A stretch of 64,000 nt of DNA from Balanoglossus misakiensis. Its lineage: Eukaryota > Hemichordata. Below, one piece after another: positions 11,617 to 26,614 of this stretch. The stretch lies in NCBI GenBank assembly GCA_040954595.2, contig CM082594.2, positions 7,874,001 through 7,938,000 of the forward strand, in the 5' to 3' direction. The translations under genes and the position numbers were made by a program. The notes under the pieces were generated by a model, which was not told where the DNA came from, did no database searches, and was given only the letters and a program-made list of their open reading frames with translations. Numbering within the stretch: the stretch's first letter is position 1; every line of letters starts with the position of its first letter.

Positions 11617-14275
11617 GATCTATCTATCTATCTGTCAGTTTCTCTGGCACAGGGTATGGTCACACATTTAACCTAGTGCCTCATGGTTACATATTTGGTA
11701 TTTTATTTCCTCTTTATTAGATGGAGATGAATACAGAGGAGACACTGCAGTTGGCATGTGAACAGACAGAAAACTATGGCTACTGTGGTCAGCTGTGGTT
11801 GGGACCATTCCACAGCTTTCTGGTTGTCCATCACCCTACGACTGTACAACCCATTGTAGCAACCATGGGTAAGACTTTCGTTTTGTGTGGACAGTATTTT
11901 TTTATTTTGGGTGAAATAAGCCATGCAAACCTCACAAGGTACCTTAAAGTGGAACATTTTATAAATTTTATTTTGTTGCAGAACCAAAGGATGAGTTTAC
12001 CTATGGCTTGGTCAAACCCTGGCTGGGTGATGGATTGCTGTTAAGTAAAGGAGACAAATGGTACAGAAACAGGCGACTTTTGACCCCAGGATTCCACTTT
12101 GATATCTTAAAACCTTATGTTGAAGTGTTCAATGAATGTGCTAATACCATGGTGGTGAGTACTCACATCACAGTTTAATAATACACAGTAAACATCAATT
12201 AGCCTTAGCTATTTACATGTACCGGTATATATCTCAATGTCAAATAACCAGTTTCCAACACAGTACAATTTACCTTATCGTTTCCCATTTCAGGACAAAT
12301 GGATGAGCATACACCAGAAGGGAATGATAGAAATGTTTGAACACATAAGTTTGATGACATTGGATAGTCTCTTCAAGTGCATCTTCAGCATTGAAAGCAA
12401 CTGTCAAACAGAAAAGTAAGTGTTTGTGGTGTAGAAATACTGAAAGAATACATTATTTTATGAAATTGCTTCCATTATTACATATCCGGCTACTGCAATT
12501 CCTTGCATTATTTTCCCACATCCAGGTCCCGAAATCCCTACATCAGCGCTGTCTACCAACTATCCGACATGGTCCTACAGCGAGTCAACTTCCCGCCGTA
12601 TTTCAGCGACTTGGTCTATCACATGACGTACAGCGGACACAAGTGGAGGAAATGTCTGAGATTAGTTCACCAGCATTCCAGAAGAGTCATCAACCAGCGG
12701 AGAGAAGCGATGAAGCAAGATAAGAACGGAACCAAGAACAACAGGAAATACATTGATTTTCTGGATATTCTCCTAGCTGCTAGGGTGAGCATGGAAATAG
12801 GAAAGGAATACACCCTTTTCATAAATATAGCGCCCTCGTGCAGCCATCATGAATTTGAACTCAAAGCGAGGCCAATTTGAAATCCCCTTGATGTGATAGG
12901 TCAACTTTCAATTTCAGGATGAAGATGGCAAAGGTCTGACCGATCAAGAAATCCGGGATGAGGTTGACACATTCTTGTTCGAAGGTCACGACACCACGGC
13001 CAGTGGACTTTCCTGGATCATGTACAACCTAGCCAGACACCCGGAATATCAGAAGAAATGCCAGGAAGAGATTGATGAAGTGCTGGATGCCAAGGGAGAA
13101 GACAAGCTGAAATGGTGAGTATGGAAAACTTCTGTCGTGATGACAAATTTAGCTCCTGTGTTCACACACCATGGTTTAATGTCTGTGGATTTCTGTCTGT
13201 CTGTCTGTCTGTCTGTCTGCGTCAGTGCTATCTTAAGAGACCTTGCTGTATGACTGCATGGATGCCTAAATGATCCTGCAGAGGCCTGGCCAATTTCGTA
13301 TTAAAATCCTCTCAGCTAGCTAATTTACATTCAATTCTGTCTTCCAGGGAAGATCTTGGCCAACTACCATACCTCACAATGTGCATCAAGGAAAGCCTTC
13401 GTCTGCACCCACCAGTGCCTGCCATTGGTCGCAAACTGAACAAACCGATCACCATTCCGTTTGAAGGACAGAAAATCACCATGCCAGCCGGTTAGCACAT
13501 ATCTTTGTTTCGAGAGAATCGTCATTGCAGAAATTCATCAATTATCACTCAATCTAAGTTTCAGATTGCAGTATAGTTGTTATAACATCAGACAGTTATT
13601 TTGTAAATAATGTTTGTTGTTGTTGTTGTTTTTCAGGGCAGCGTGTTCTCATTAGCATATTGAGTCTACATCACAATGCAAAGGTTTGGAAAGATCCTGA
13701 AATATTCGACCCACTGAGGTTTTCACCTGAGAACACCAAAGACAGATCACCACATGCCTACCTGCCGTTCTCAGCTGGACCAAGGTAACATCATGATGTA
13801 ACATGTACATTTATATTTCCAAAACTCTAACCCTATCATGCCCAGTTCCCTCTACATAGGGCCAACTTTGCCATAGAAAAACAATGTATTTGGATTCATA
13901 TGCTATTGCACAATGGAAGTTGTTGGGACTGGAATATGCATAGCCAAGCAGTTCATAATCTTTTTGGCAAAATCTGGCACTATGAAGACTGATATGCAAC
14001 AATTATGAGCCAGCTTGATGTTTCTGCAATTATTTTAAACTATAATCCAACACCAAAAACGAAAGCAAGTTATATTTATATATGTGTCTGCTTTTTTTCT
14101 CAGGAACTGCATCGGTCAGAACTTTGCAATGAGTGAGATGAAGGTAATTACAGCCCTGGTGCTGAGAAATTTCGACTTGGCCGTTGATGACTTTAAGTTG
14201 ATACGCCGAAACAACACCATTGTCTTGAGATCAGAGGGCGGGCTGCCTCTTCATGTCAAACCACGCAGGAATTAG
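11103..14275 (+). CDS. CYP4: Cytochrome P450 family 4, copy 1
   Basis: Haem-thiolate monooxygenase; family 4 members typically omega-hydroxylate fatty acids or related lipids at the ER membrane. Nine exons: 11103-11321, 11721-11868, 11982-12154, 12294-12415, 12526-12784, 12918-13114, 13348-13490, 13637-13784, 14104-14275; 526 residues, a normal length. A hydrophobic N-terminal anchor (about residues 24-42) precedes the Pro/Gly hinge RHPLFGH. The I-helix carries the family-4 signature [13 protein letters not shown], with EGHDTT at 329-334; the Glu three residues before the HDTT Thr pair is the one that binds haem covalently in many CYP4s. ExxR is ESLR at 388-391. The haem loop is FSAGPRNCIG with Cys472. 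An AATAAA lies at 14770-14775, about 500 bases past the stop. It is the first of a tandem pair; all eight intron positions and phases are shared with copy 2. The substrate cannot be told from sequence. Confidence 0.93.
11395..11636. repeat. Compound TCTG/TCTA tetranucleotide microsatellite in CYP4 intron 1
   Basis: Blocks of (TCTG)n alternate with (TCTA)n, and the unit with the spacer tgcgtccgcccgt occurs twice, so the array is partly duplicated at a larger scale. It lies wholly within intron 1; the long open frame through it is repeat-encoded. Confidence 0.95.
13193..13220. repeat. (TCTG)n microsatellite in CYP4 copy 1, intron 6
   Basis: About seven perfect TCTG units, the same motif as the array in intron 1. 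Confidence 0.9.
13828..13895. repeat. Short dispersed repeat, copy A (possible MITE fragment)
   Basis: Starts TAACCCTATCATG and contains GGCCAACTTTGCCATAGAAA. A related sequence at 58886-58960 has GGTCCAACATTACCATAGAAA and ends GTGATAGGGTTA, the reverse complement of this copy's start. Lies in the last CYP4 intron. Confidence 0.45.
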
Positions 14276-15494
14276 TCAAAAACCAGACAGATGAAGAATT
14301 GATCAACCTGATAATTTCATTCACATTTTGCTATAAATACCTGATCAAAACACAGGACATCTTCAGCAAAAACTGTTGTGACATTGATATTCATGTCTGC
14401 ATGGAATTACCTATCAATTATAAATTATTGATTATATTAATATACAAATTCTTATTTAAATTCTCACTCTCCTATGAGAGTCAGAATTGATAGGCATGCA
14501 TATACATGTATATGTCTTTAACTTGAATCAGACAAAGCAAGATTTTTCTTATTATTTATACAATGCGTGCTGTTAACAAAATTGGCTATTAGTAGGCAGC
14601 TTAGGGATTATCTTAACTTTATTATGGTTGAATTGTTTGGAATTTGTACACTTTGGCATTTGATGACTCGACATCACATTTCATGTATACTTTAACCTTT
14701 TGAACCCAACCCTCTGGTGACCTTTGTTGTCAGTTGAATGCAATAATGTTGACTTTCAAGAAAGTGAAAAATAAACAAGATTTATGTTAAACCAAGTATT
14801 ATTTGTCGTGTATGACTCCTGTATATGTCCTTCAAAAATGTAGAACATCGACTTTCATATTCAATGTCACATAGCCTATTTCTATGATAACAGAATCACA
14901 TGAATGGTCTATAATTGGAAATCCGTGCATTGTAGTAAACTAGGACAGTTCGACGGGTCAAAGTATAAGGTAAACAAACTTTATCTGGTAAGGGCAAACT
15001 TTGTACATGTTATTCCATCATAATATGTCTCGGTTGAGAGGAGAGCCCCCAACGTTAACTTTTAGCTTTTCTTTCTCCCATAGCTGTTAACAGCGAGTGC
15101 ACTGCTGTCAGTTGTGATCTGTGCTTATGGGGCGCCGTCCAAATTTACCTTACCACACCCACTGAGCTACCAAGTTTGGTGTTGTTCAATAAAGTAAAGA
15201 TAGCTTGAATTTCCCCCAAACCTTAAAATCACTAAATAAGTGTAAAGCCGATCGTCTAAGACAAAAAGTGTATTGAAGACCGATAAAATTTCCTCAGTAT
15301 CGGAAAATCATATTAACATTTTAATATGATTCAATCAGCGTTTAATAACTTATTTCCCGGAGATGCACCGAAGAGATAGCTGATGTAGGACATTGAACCG
15401 GAAGCAAGAATAAGCATGCATTCGTTTGTTATAATGAAATACGACCTTTGTTCTTGGTCTGTAGTACAACTTCGCGGTTGTCGAAGATTTTAAA
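14276..15494. other. 3'UTR of CYP4 copy 1 and promoter region of copy 2
   Basis: AATAAA at 14770-14775 is the best polyadenylation signal for copy 1. The remaining ~700 bases hold no exon that I can support. Confidence 0.5.
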
Positions 15495-18400
15495 ATGGGC
15501 GACAACATGGACGTGGATATTTCGTTGTTCAAGCCTTTCGCGCAGGCCGTGCTGGCCAGCGGTACAGGTCGGTCATATTTCGATCTTTTGGTCGTGGTCT
15601 TGATCACCCTGACGACGTTCTACTTGGCGAAAACATTTACAAGACTCTTGAAGATGCGCTGGGCCAGCGAAAAAGCCTTGGCTCCGTTCGAGTCGATGGA
15701 CAGACATCCGATATTTGGACATTTGAACAAGGTAAACAAAAACTACATATACTAGCATAACAAATTATCTCGTCAGGGAAAATCAGTTTCTATAAGCTTA
15801 TAAACTCCTTCGGTTGACAATTTTTGCAACACTCGTATTTAAATTCATGATCGCTTACCTTCGCAACCAATGTTCATGAGTGCGATTTCGCAAACAAGAG
15901 CGAATTTCCTGACCAGCCTCCATGTCTTCCAGTTGAATTTAAATGCAGAAGAAACTGTGCATATAGCCGGCGAGACCACCTGGGTGCGACCGTTCGGTAA
16001 CCAATTGTGGTTCGGCCCGTTTCACGCCATGCTAATATGCCACCACCCGTCTACTGTGCAACCAATCATGGCAACAGCAGGTATGAACCTTTACTTTATT
16101 ATATCACATAGTGTATCTCTCCATTGTCATCCCTCCAAATTCATCCTCCTATCACCATCAACCTCCACACTAGTAATTTCTCTCCACGACCAATTTGATA
16201 GTAAATGCGACACCAAGCATTGTACAACTGGTTAGCTGTTTGGTGCGAACTGTACACGAACAACAGCAAGTCGATTTCAAAGTTTAAATTGCGTCCTTTG
16301 GAGTCAACGAACTTTTGGCGCTCCTACGTAACAACAGAGAAAGACAACAAATCAATGAATAATAACTGTTGTCTAGTCGCATAGTTTAATATGGTGATTT
16401 TGAAGATAGAACAACAGCCGGGGACGTTGAAAACCCTTCTAACAAGGAACTCGTCGATTGAACTTGTATTTCAGAGCCAAAGGATGAGTTTATGTACGGA
16501 ATGATCAAACCCTGGTTGGGTGACGGTTTGCTGATAAGTAAAGGGGATAAATGGTACAGAAACAGGCGACTTTTGACCCCCGGATTCCACTTTGATATCT
16601 TAAAACCTTACGTTGAAGTGTTTAATGAATGTGCTAAAACAATGGTGGTAAGTATTCAAATCACGTTTTTAAAAAAAAGCAGTAACCGCCTCTATTGGCC
16701 AAAGTTGCTGTATATCTGAACGTCAAATAACCAGTTTCCAACGCAGTACAATTTATGTACACACAAGTAGAAAGCTCTTATGGTTTATCCAAATGTGAAG
16801 AGACTGCATTTTCCATTTCAGGACAAATGGATGAGCATACACCAGAAGGGAATGATAGAAATGTTTGAACACATAAGTTTGATGACATTGGATAGTCTTT
16901 TCAAGTGCATCTTCAGCATTGACAGTAACTGTCAGCGAGACCTGTAAGTATTATCACATGAAACGGAGAATTTTTCATTTTTGTCTACCATTCGTGGATT
17001 GTTTTCTTAGCAAAGACTATCTTTTTCGTCCATCCTGTAATCACACTCATTTCATTCGGTTGTCTTTCTTTTTCTAGGGCAGAGAATTCCTACATAGCGG
17101 CAGTCCACAAGTTATCCACTTTGATCATCGAGAGGATGAATTTCCCGCCATACTTCAGCGATCTGATCTACCACCTGACCTACAGCGGCTACACCTGGCG
17201 AAAGGCTTTGCGAACTGTTCATGAAGATTCCACGAGCGTCATTAAAAAACGCAGACAGGCGTTGGAGGATGACAAGAAACGGGGGACAAAGAGTAACCGA
17301 AAGTACATCGATTTTATGGATATCTTGCTCGCTGCGAGGGTATGTGATTTAAGACAGAGAGGTTTTGTACACAGATTGAAAGGTTTAGTTGCCTGTGTTT
17401 GGGTCGGGTAGTGTAGTGCCGGCATATCTGTGTAGGCCAACAAAGCTCGGGAAGTCAATACGAGTGGGAATGAAGAATGTTCGCACAAAGCATAACAATT
17501 GGTGAATGACTGAGTTGTTCGCTCAAGAGGGCTGGTCGTGTATATCGCGTTCTTATGCGACCCATCATATACTGTAGAAAAGGCAGTACATGTACATGCA
17601 TGGTCCTGTCTGTTTGTTTGTTTGTTTACTGAAACCTTTACCCGTGCTTCTTCAGGATGAAGATGGCAAAGGTCTTACCGATCAAGAAATCCGTGATGAG
17701 GTCGACACGTTCTTGTTCGAAGGTCACGACACCACGGCCAGTGGGCTTTCCTGGATCATGTACAACCTGGCCAGACACCCGGAATATCAGAAGAAATGCC
17801 AAGAAGAGATTGATGAAGTTCTGGATAATAAGGATAATGACATGATCGAATGGTAAGCATGATTTATTAAAAATCGAAACGTAAACAAGATTGCAATGGA
17901 CCAGAGGTTTTACTAGAATACGGATGATTATTAGTATCATAATTCAAACGTGAACTCTTTACCTTTAACATTGGTAAAATTTTCAAACAAACTCTGCATC
18001 TCTCTGCCCCCTTCTCTGTCCCCCTCTCCCCCCCCCCACACACACACCGTGACACACTCTGTGCAGGGACGATCTCGGCAAACTGCCCTATCTCACAATG
18101 TGCATCAAAGAAAGTCTCCGGCTGCATCCCCCAGTCCCGTTCATCGGTCGCAAACTCGGCAGACCGATCACCATGGCCTCGTCAAAGGGCAAGGTGGAAA
18201 TCCCAGCGGGTAAGTAAGAATTATGGTGTTTTATACGCAATGCTTCAAAGTATACATTTATATGTGTCCGTTACACACTCAGTTACACGTGGGCTCCAAA
18301 ATCAGTTCAGAGCTGACTCGGAATTGGAGCCCAAATGAGACTTTGGTCCGTTAAATGTATACGGCCACCAAACCAATGTAAGTTTATCGACAGTTCATGG

Positions 18401-19135
18401 AAAATCGAGACTTAGCCAATCACCCTATCCAATACGCGTCAATATGCATACATGTATTATCCCGGCTACGTTAAATTTTGTCTATATTTCCAGGTGAGAG
18501 AATTGGAATAAGCATCATGAGTTTGCATCATCACAGTTTAGTGTGGGAAGACCCAGAGGTATACGACCCGCTGAGGTTTTCACCCGAGAACACCAAAGAC
18601 AGATCACCACACGCCTACCTGCCGTTCGCAGCTGGACCAAGGTAATGCAGAAAAGATCTACCTATGTTTCATTTATTTGTATATGTATATCCATTCAGGC
18701 CAAGCAAAAAAACAGCGTTGTTCCTATAACTTGCGTGGTAGCCAGGTAGATCAGAAACAAATAATTTCCTATATTTTTTTGCACGATTTGAAAACATCCT
18801 ACACACGAAGCTCAAGATCGGTTCCTTCACAACACATGTGAAATTGTATGAATTTTGCGATTCATCGGTTCGTCTTTTTCATCCTTGATGGTCTGTATCA
18901 ACCACGTTCAAGTAATAAATACACACCTTTTATTCCCATTACTTCCAGGAATTGCATTGGACAGAACTTTGCTATGTACGAGATGAAAGTCATCACGGCG
19001 CTGGTGCTGCGAAACTTCAATTTGAGCGTCGATGATTTCCGGAGGGTTCGTCGCTACAACGCCGTTGTGATGAGAAGTGAGGGCGGCCTTCCACTGTACG
19101 TGAAACCGCGAATGCGCGACAACCCGAAAAAGTGA
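15495..19135 (+). CDS. CYP4: Cytochrome P450 family 4, copy 2
   Basis: Nine exons: 15495-15731, 15933-16080, 16475-16647, 16822-16943, 17078-17339, 17656-17852, 18067-18209, 18494-18641, 18949-19135; 538 residues. Exons 2-4 and 6-8 have the same lengths as in copy 1 (148, 173, 122, 197, 143 and 148 bases). N-terminal membrane anchor (about 30-50), EGHDTT at 336-341, ESLR at 395-398, haem loop FAAGPRNCIG with Cys479. It differs from copy 1 in a longer N-terminus, one extra residue in exon 5 and a longer basic tail ([10 protein letters not shown]). Exon 3 (3' two thirds), part of intron 3, exon 4 and exon 6 are almost identical in DNA to copy 1, while exons 1, 2, 5 and 7 differ a lot. Clearly a tandem duplicate; whether it has a different substrate is unknown. 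Confidence 0.93.
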
Positions 19136-19695
19136 AGATTGTTGAACAGTTTTTTGCCACTTTCGCAATCACAGTCCGTCTGCAGTTGATTTTATCTTTA
19201 ATTATACTTTACAAATGAGCGGAACATGTAATATTTGATTCAACTGATAAACCAAAAACTGGACGTTTAAGATGTTCAGTCGACTGCATGCTAATTTGTC
19301 ATTTCCTTTAACTAGACCAGACACGCCCAGTTTTAGTGGGCAGACACCCCCTTTCGATACAGCATTATTGGATTAGTTTGCGGATTAAAGATGATCCTGT
19401 AATATCTAGTCTATACAGCACATATAAGCTGGAATTGAAGGACCAAATGCCTTGTTATATAAACTCTTGTTTTATTATATAATAAGTTGGTGCGCACGAT
19501 TTCTATGGCGGGCTCTATTGAAGTAAAGGTCATGTTATTTTCAGTCTTATTAATTATTTTATTTTGCATGTTTAATTGAATTATATTAAAATTAAGTGTC
19601 CTTTCGGACAATATTCATCAAAATCGACTGCTTGAAAAACGAAGGCTATGTTAGCGACCAATCATTAAAACACGTCATTATACCCACTTGAAAAT
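19136..19695. other. Convergent 3' ends of CYP4 copy 2 and the glycosyltransferase gene
   Basis: Short AT-rich spacer, about 560 bases, expected to hold both 3'UTRs. No coding signal. Confidence 0.5.
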
Positions 19696-21603
19696 TTAGG
19701 GAAGCGAGGCAGTTTCAGTCGATTTTTTCGGTTTCATTTTTGCCGTCGGTCGGAGAGCAGTAATGGCAGAAAACAAGGGCAATACCACAACTGTCAGCAA
19801 CATTGATAATATCCAAAAATCTTTGCGAAATATGAGTAGATTCACCATGGTGACGATGGCGCTGAAGAGAGAGTAACACCAGAGGTATTTGAAACTGGAG
19901 ATAAACACGTTACTTTTCATAAATTCCTCTTCCACGGCTCGCTGTGGTATCCATGTACAGGTGCTTGACACGTTCGCTCTGATGGCAGACACCAGCCGCA
20001 CCGTCCCGACAATCGACTCGGGTGTGAACTGCAACACCGCGCATATGGTCTCCACAAAGATCAGGTGTGCGTTCCTGAACTTCAGAATGGCTAACTTGGG
20101 AACCACGATTACTAGCAACATGACGGTTGTCAAGGGAAGAGTGGAGTGTCTCAAATACACGTTGTATTGCAGGGTCGCGTACAGTAGAAGAAGGGGCTTC
20201 ATGAACATCACACGGAGCGCCGAATGCGATACGTAGGCACTGACGAGATCAAAATTGCACGCCGTTCTCAACTTGGTGTCCACAAACTTGTCTTTTTGAA
20301 GTTTCCTTTTGATCCACCGCATCGGTTTTCCCACCAGGGTTCTCCAGAAGTATCCCGCCAGCAGGATTTCTCCTTTGTTCCAGCGCCGTTCCCGAATATG
20401 CCAAGTGACGTAGTTGAAGCAAGGGCTTTCCAAGAGAAAGACGTTGCCGGCGTAGAGCGGTTTCAGGATCGCTGCCTCGAATGTGTCGTGGCTGAGAATA
20501 TCCACGGGTACCATCTCAATCGGCTTGTCGCGGTACCCAATGACCTTCTCGATGTAGATCTTGTTTTTGATGAGCGCCTTGCCGAAGAAACCACACTGTC
20601 CCAGAACATCCGACATGGCGTGGGCGATGTCGGCGTTCACCTGTTGGCGGATTTTTTCCAGGTGCATGAAGAGTGTATCGCCGTCGCACACCTCCATGGC
20701 TATAGCCGGTTGGATGATAGCCCTGTCTGGATTGGCCGCCGCTATAGCTAGAAGCTCGTGAGCCACTCCGGGGAGGACGGTCGTATCCCCGTCCAAGACG
20801 AGTGTGTAATCGAAGCGTCTATCGCGGATGTTGAGAACATCGACGGAGCTGTAAAATAAAGGTTCGCCGTAAGGTCGGGCCATTGTGCCGTAGAGGTAAC
20901 TGTCGGTGTAGGTGTACGCTTTGTCATCACCGGCGCTGAGCAGCATCAAATCTTGGTACTGTCCACACTTGCGGAGGACCCGGCTCACCCGATGGACGAC
21001 CATGAACTCCTTTGCCGCATCACTGCAAATCTCCTCTGCATTAGTCAACACGTATCTTTTAGAGAATCTCTTCCAGAACGTCTTCAGTCTTCCCTGGTCG
21101 ACCAAGGACTCGCTGCCAAAGGCGTAGGAGAAGCTTTCCTCTAGGAGAACTTGGTAAATCATGAGCCTGTAGAACTGACACATCTCTAGTTCGCGCTGGT
21201 AAAAATCACCATCATTGGTGGCGCTTATCAGAACAGCCGAAACATTCACGCTAAGATTTCCGAGAAAAGCCTGGTACATCCTGAAGAAAGTTTCGTCGAT
21301 CTCAGATTGGCTGCCGGCCAACAAATTGTAGGCCATGATGAGACTTAAATGGGAGTTGTCGGACGTTCTTGTAATTGGCTGTCCACGCTTCAAGCGGTAC
21401 AAAACAGTGACAATGGCAGTGACGAGAATTTCGGCCACGCTGCTGTGGAGAAGTCCGACCACGATACACAGACAGATTCCCTGCACGGTGGATGACAGCT
21501 CCCAGTCGATGTTCAAGACGCAGAGGACGACAGCAGTTGAAGTAAAAAATCCCCAGGCCCCAAAGAACAACAAAACCCCACTGGACGTCGAAACTTCTCT
21601 CAT
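19696..21603 (-). CDS. Intronless family-2 glycosyltransferase, OpgH-like multipass membrane protein
   Basis: One uninterrupted 635-codon frame in a window where nearly every other gene is split. Two N-terminal membrane segments (about 10-31 and 43-69) come before a cytosolic GT2 domain with DGD at 271-273 (metal/nucleotide-sugar binding), the block DILSHDTFEA at 368-377 (acceptor-site Asp) and RERRW at 404-408 (the Q/RxxRW motif of processive GT2 enzymes). Several membrane segments follow (about 463-482, 488-508, 570-592, 598-617). This order, and the SHD...EA plus RRWNKG spacing, match bacterial glucan glucosyltransferase H (OpgH/MdoH) better than hyaluronan, chitin or cellulose synthases. 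By family it should polymerise or transfer glucose-like units across a membrane; the real substrate is unknown. The start is the first Met, just before the first hydrophobic segment. Intronless state fits transfer from a microbe or retroposition; animal-like flanks show it is in the chromosome. Confidence 0.75.
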   Translation of the reverse strand: MREVSTSSGVLLFFGAWGFFTSTAVVLCVLNIDWELSSTVQGICLCIVVGLLHSSVAEILVTAIVTVLYRLKRGQPITRTSDNSHLSLIMAYNLLAGSQSEIDETFFRMYQAFLGNLSVNVSAVLISATNDGDFYQRELEMCQFYRLMIYQVLLEESFSYAFGSESLVDQGRLKTFWKRFSKRYVLTNAEEICSDAAKEFMVVHRVSRVLRKCGQYQDLMLLSAGDDKAYTYTDSYLYGTMARPYGEPLFYSSVDVLNIRDRRFDYTLVLDGDTTVLPGVAHELLAIAAANPDRAIIQPAIAMEVCDGDTLFMHLEKIRQQVNADIAHAMSDVLGQCGFFGKALIKNKIYIEKVIGYRDKPIEMVPVDILSHDTFEAAILKPLYAGNVFLLESPCFNYVTWHIRERRWNKGEILLAGYFWRTLVGKPMRWIKRKLQKDKFVDTKLRTACNFDLVSAYVSHSALRVMFMKPLLLLYATLQYNVYLRHSTLPLTTVMLLVIVVPKLAILKFRNAHLIFVETICAVLQFTPESIVGTVRLVSAIRANVSSTCTWIPQRAVEEEFMKSNVFISSFKYLWCYSLFSAIVTMVNLLIFRKDFWILSMLLTVVVLPLFSAITALRPTAKMKPKKSTETASLP

Positions 21604-23115
21604 AATTGCCCATCGTGAAGACTACAGTCGAGACACTATAGCATTTACGTTATCGCAAGTGCGTGAAAAGTTGGCGTCGTCAAATTGGCCGAATCTGAAG
21701 ATGGCCGCCTCACCGACGCTGATCATCCTTTTTTTTACACTGACACTCACAGCTGTGAACGCACGTTTCATGGCTACTTGAATTGAAAATAAATGGTACC
21801 TTTACCAGATCCAATAATGCAGCGAACAATATTAGCTATCATGATTAGGCTATTATTCTGAAAATACGTCTGAAAACAATTTGCAAACATATGGTGCACA
21901 GTTCACTAATGAAGCTTTCAACGGATGCCTCATCAACATTATCCCCCCCCCCCCTCCCCCCGAAAAGCACATCTGGTCAAGAATGAGAGCAGGTAATTAT
22001 CTTTATAAATGCATCCCTAAATGTGAAAAGGTCACTCTACAGCTGTGCTGCAACCTGGTCACATAATACGCAAATTATTTGGCAGTGTGAATTTTAATAT
22101 ATCGCGTCATGATTTGGAAGTTGATTAACAGTACACTACTTGTTTAACGCTAAAAGCGTTGCCAGTTCGCGAGCCAGCAAGGCTGGGTACAATCACGTGG
22201 GTGAGAAATAGGGGGAGGGGGATTCAGAATGAGTATAAACATTCAAAAGCACACACACACACACACTGGAATAACAAGTTCGCGCGTGATGGTGACAGGT
22301 ACAAAATAATATTTTACCACTTGCATATGAAAAGTAAGATATACAAAAATGTCCAAGCCAAAATATTTTACAAAATAAAGCAATATCAAGTGAATGGTGT
22401 TCCAAACGAATGTTGATGAGAGCAGAGAGTTTGTTGTCTGGAAAAAATTCTGCATTAGACCAAGACGTAATAGATGAAGTCTTCTTTCCATACAATTACA
22501 AAGTGTTTCAAAGATGACTGCATAAATATTTAGTATCGCGAAAGAACACTGTCTACCTTCAAGAGAATTAATGTAAGATGGCCCATATTTTTTTTTTTTG
22601 GTGCGGGGTCAAGTGCAATTTTTGCTTGCATTTCAAAAATGCAGTACAGATATTAAGAGTATTGGTAGTTGAAACATTTGCTTCAAATGCAGTCCATATT
22701 TCGGAGAGACTGCAGCAATATTTTAGTCACATTTCATAAGACACGGAGACCATTTGCATTACATGACTGTAATTTGACTATTACAGAGTGAAACCAGCGT
22801 AAACCGAACCCTGTCTAATCCGGAAACCTATCTATACTGGATGTTTTTCCGGTCTGTTCCGGTTCAGAGACCACTGAGGCACCTCTGTGACCCGAACAAT
22901 ATTTTCAGTCTCTGGTATCCAAGGTAACATACGGTATGTATATTATCTTGTAAACAGATGGAATGACATGTTTGTCTGCAGCTGAGCTTTGAGACAATTT
23001 GACGCAATCTCAAAGACATGCCACTTTTTTTCACCTCACAGTTATCGCTTGCTATGGGACAGACAAGAATCTACAAATAACTACACAAAACCGCACATTT
23101 ACAATTGGGAAGCAT
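21604..23115. other. Intergenic, with a small plus-strand signal-peptide-like frame
   Basis: At 21702-21779 (+) a 25-residue frame MAASPTLIILFFTLTLTAVN... looks like a signal peptide and starts in an AAGATGGCCGCC context, but it hits a stop soon after and no good donor or second exon was found. C/G-rich homopolymers (about 21944-21962) and an (AC)n run follow. The right end should be the CCT5 3'UTR. Confidence 0.4.
22250..22266. repeat. (AC)n dinucleotide repeat
   Basis: About eight AC units in the intergenic region. Confidence 0.85.

Positions 23116-26614
<3,499 letters not shown>

Noticed and set aside
11395-11636. CRISPR-like direct repeats
   Set aside because: Tetranucleotide microsatellite without unique spacers, in a eukaryotic intron.
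11322-11720. Open frame continuing from CYP4 exon 1 through intron 1 with Ser-Val-Cys-Leu repeats
   Set aside because: It is the translation of the TCTG/TCTA microsatellite. The donor GTAATT at 11322 and the in-phase exon 2 show it is intron.
20224-20751. 175-codon plus-strand frame
   Set aside because: Lies fully antisense inside the glycosyltransferase gene, whose conserved motifs show the other strand is coding.
19696-21603. Bacterial contamination as the source of the OpgH-like gene
   Set aside because: The flanking spacers and genes are continuous animal sequence, and GC content does not jump; lateral transfer or an unrecognised animal family remain open.
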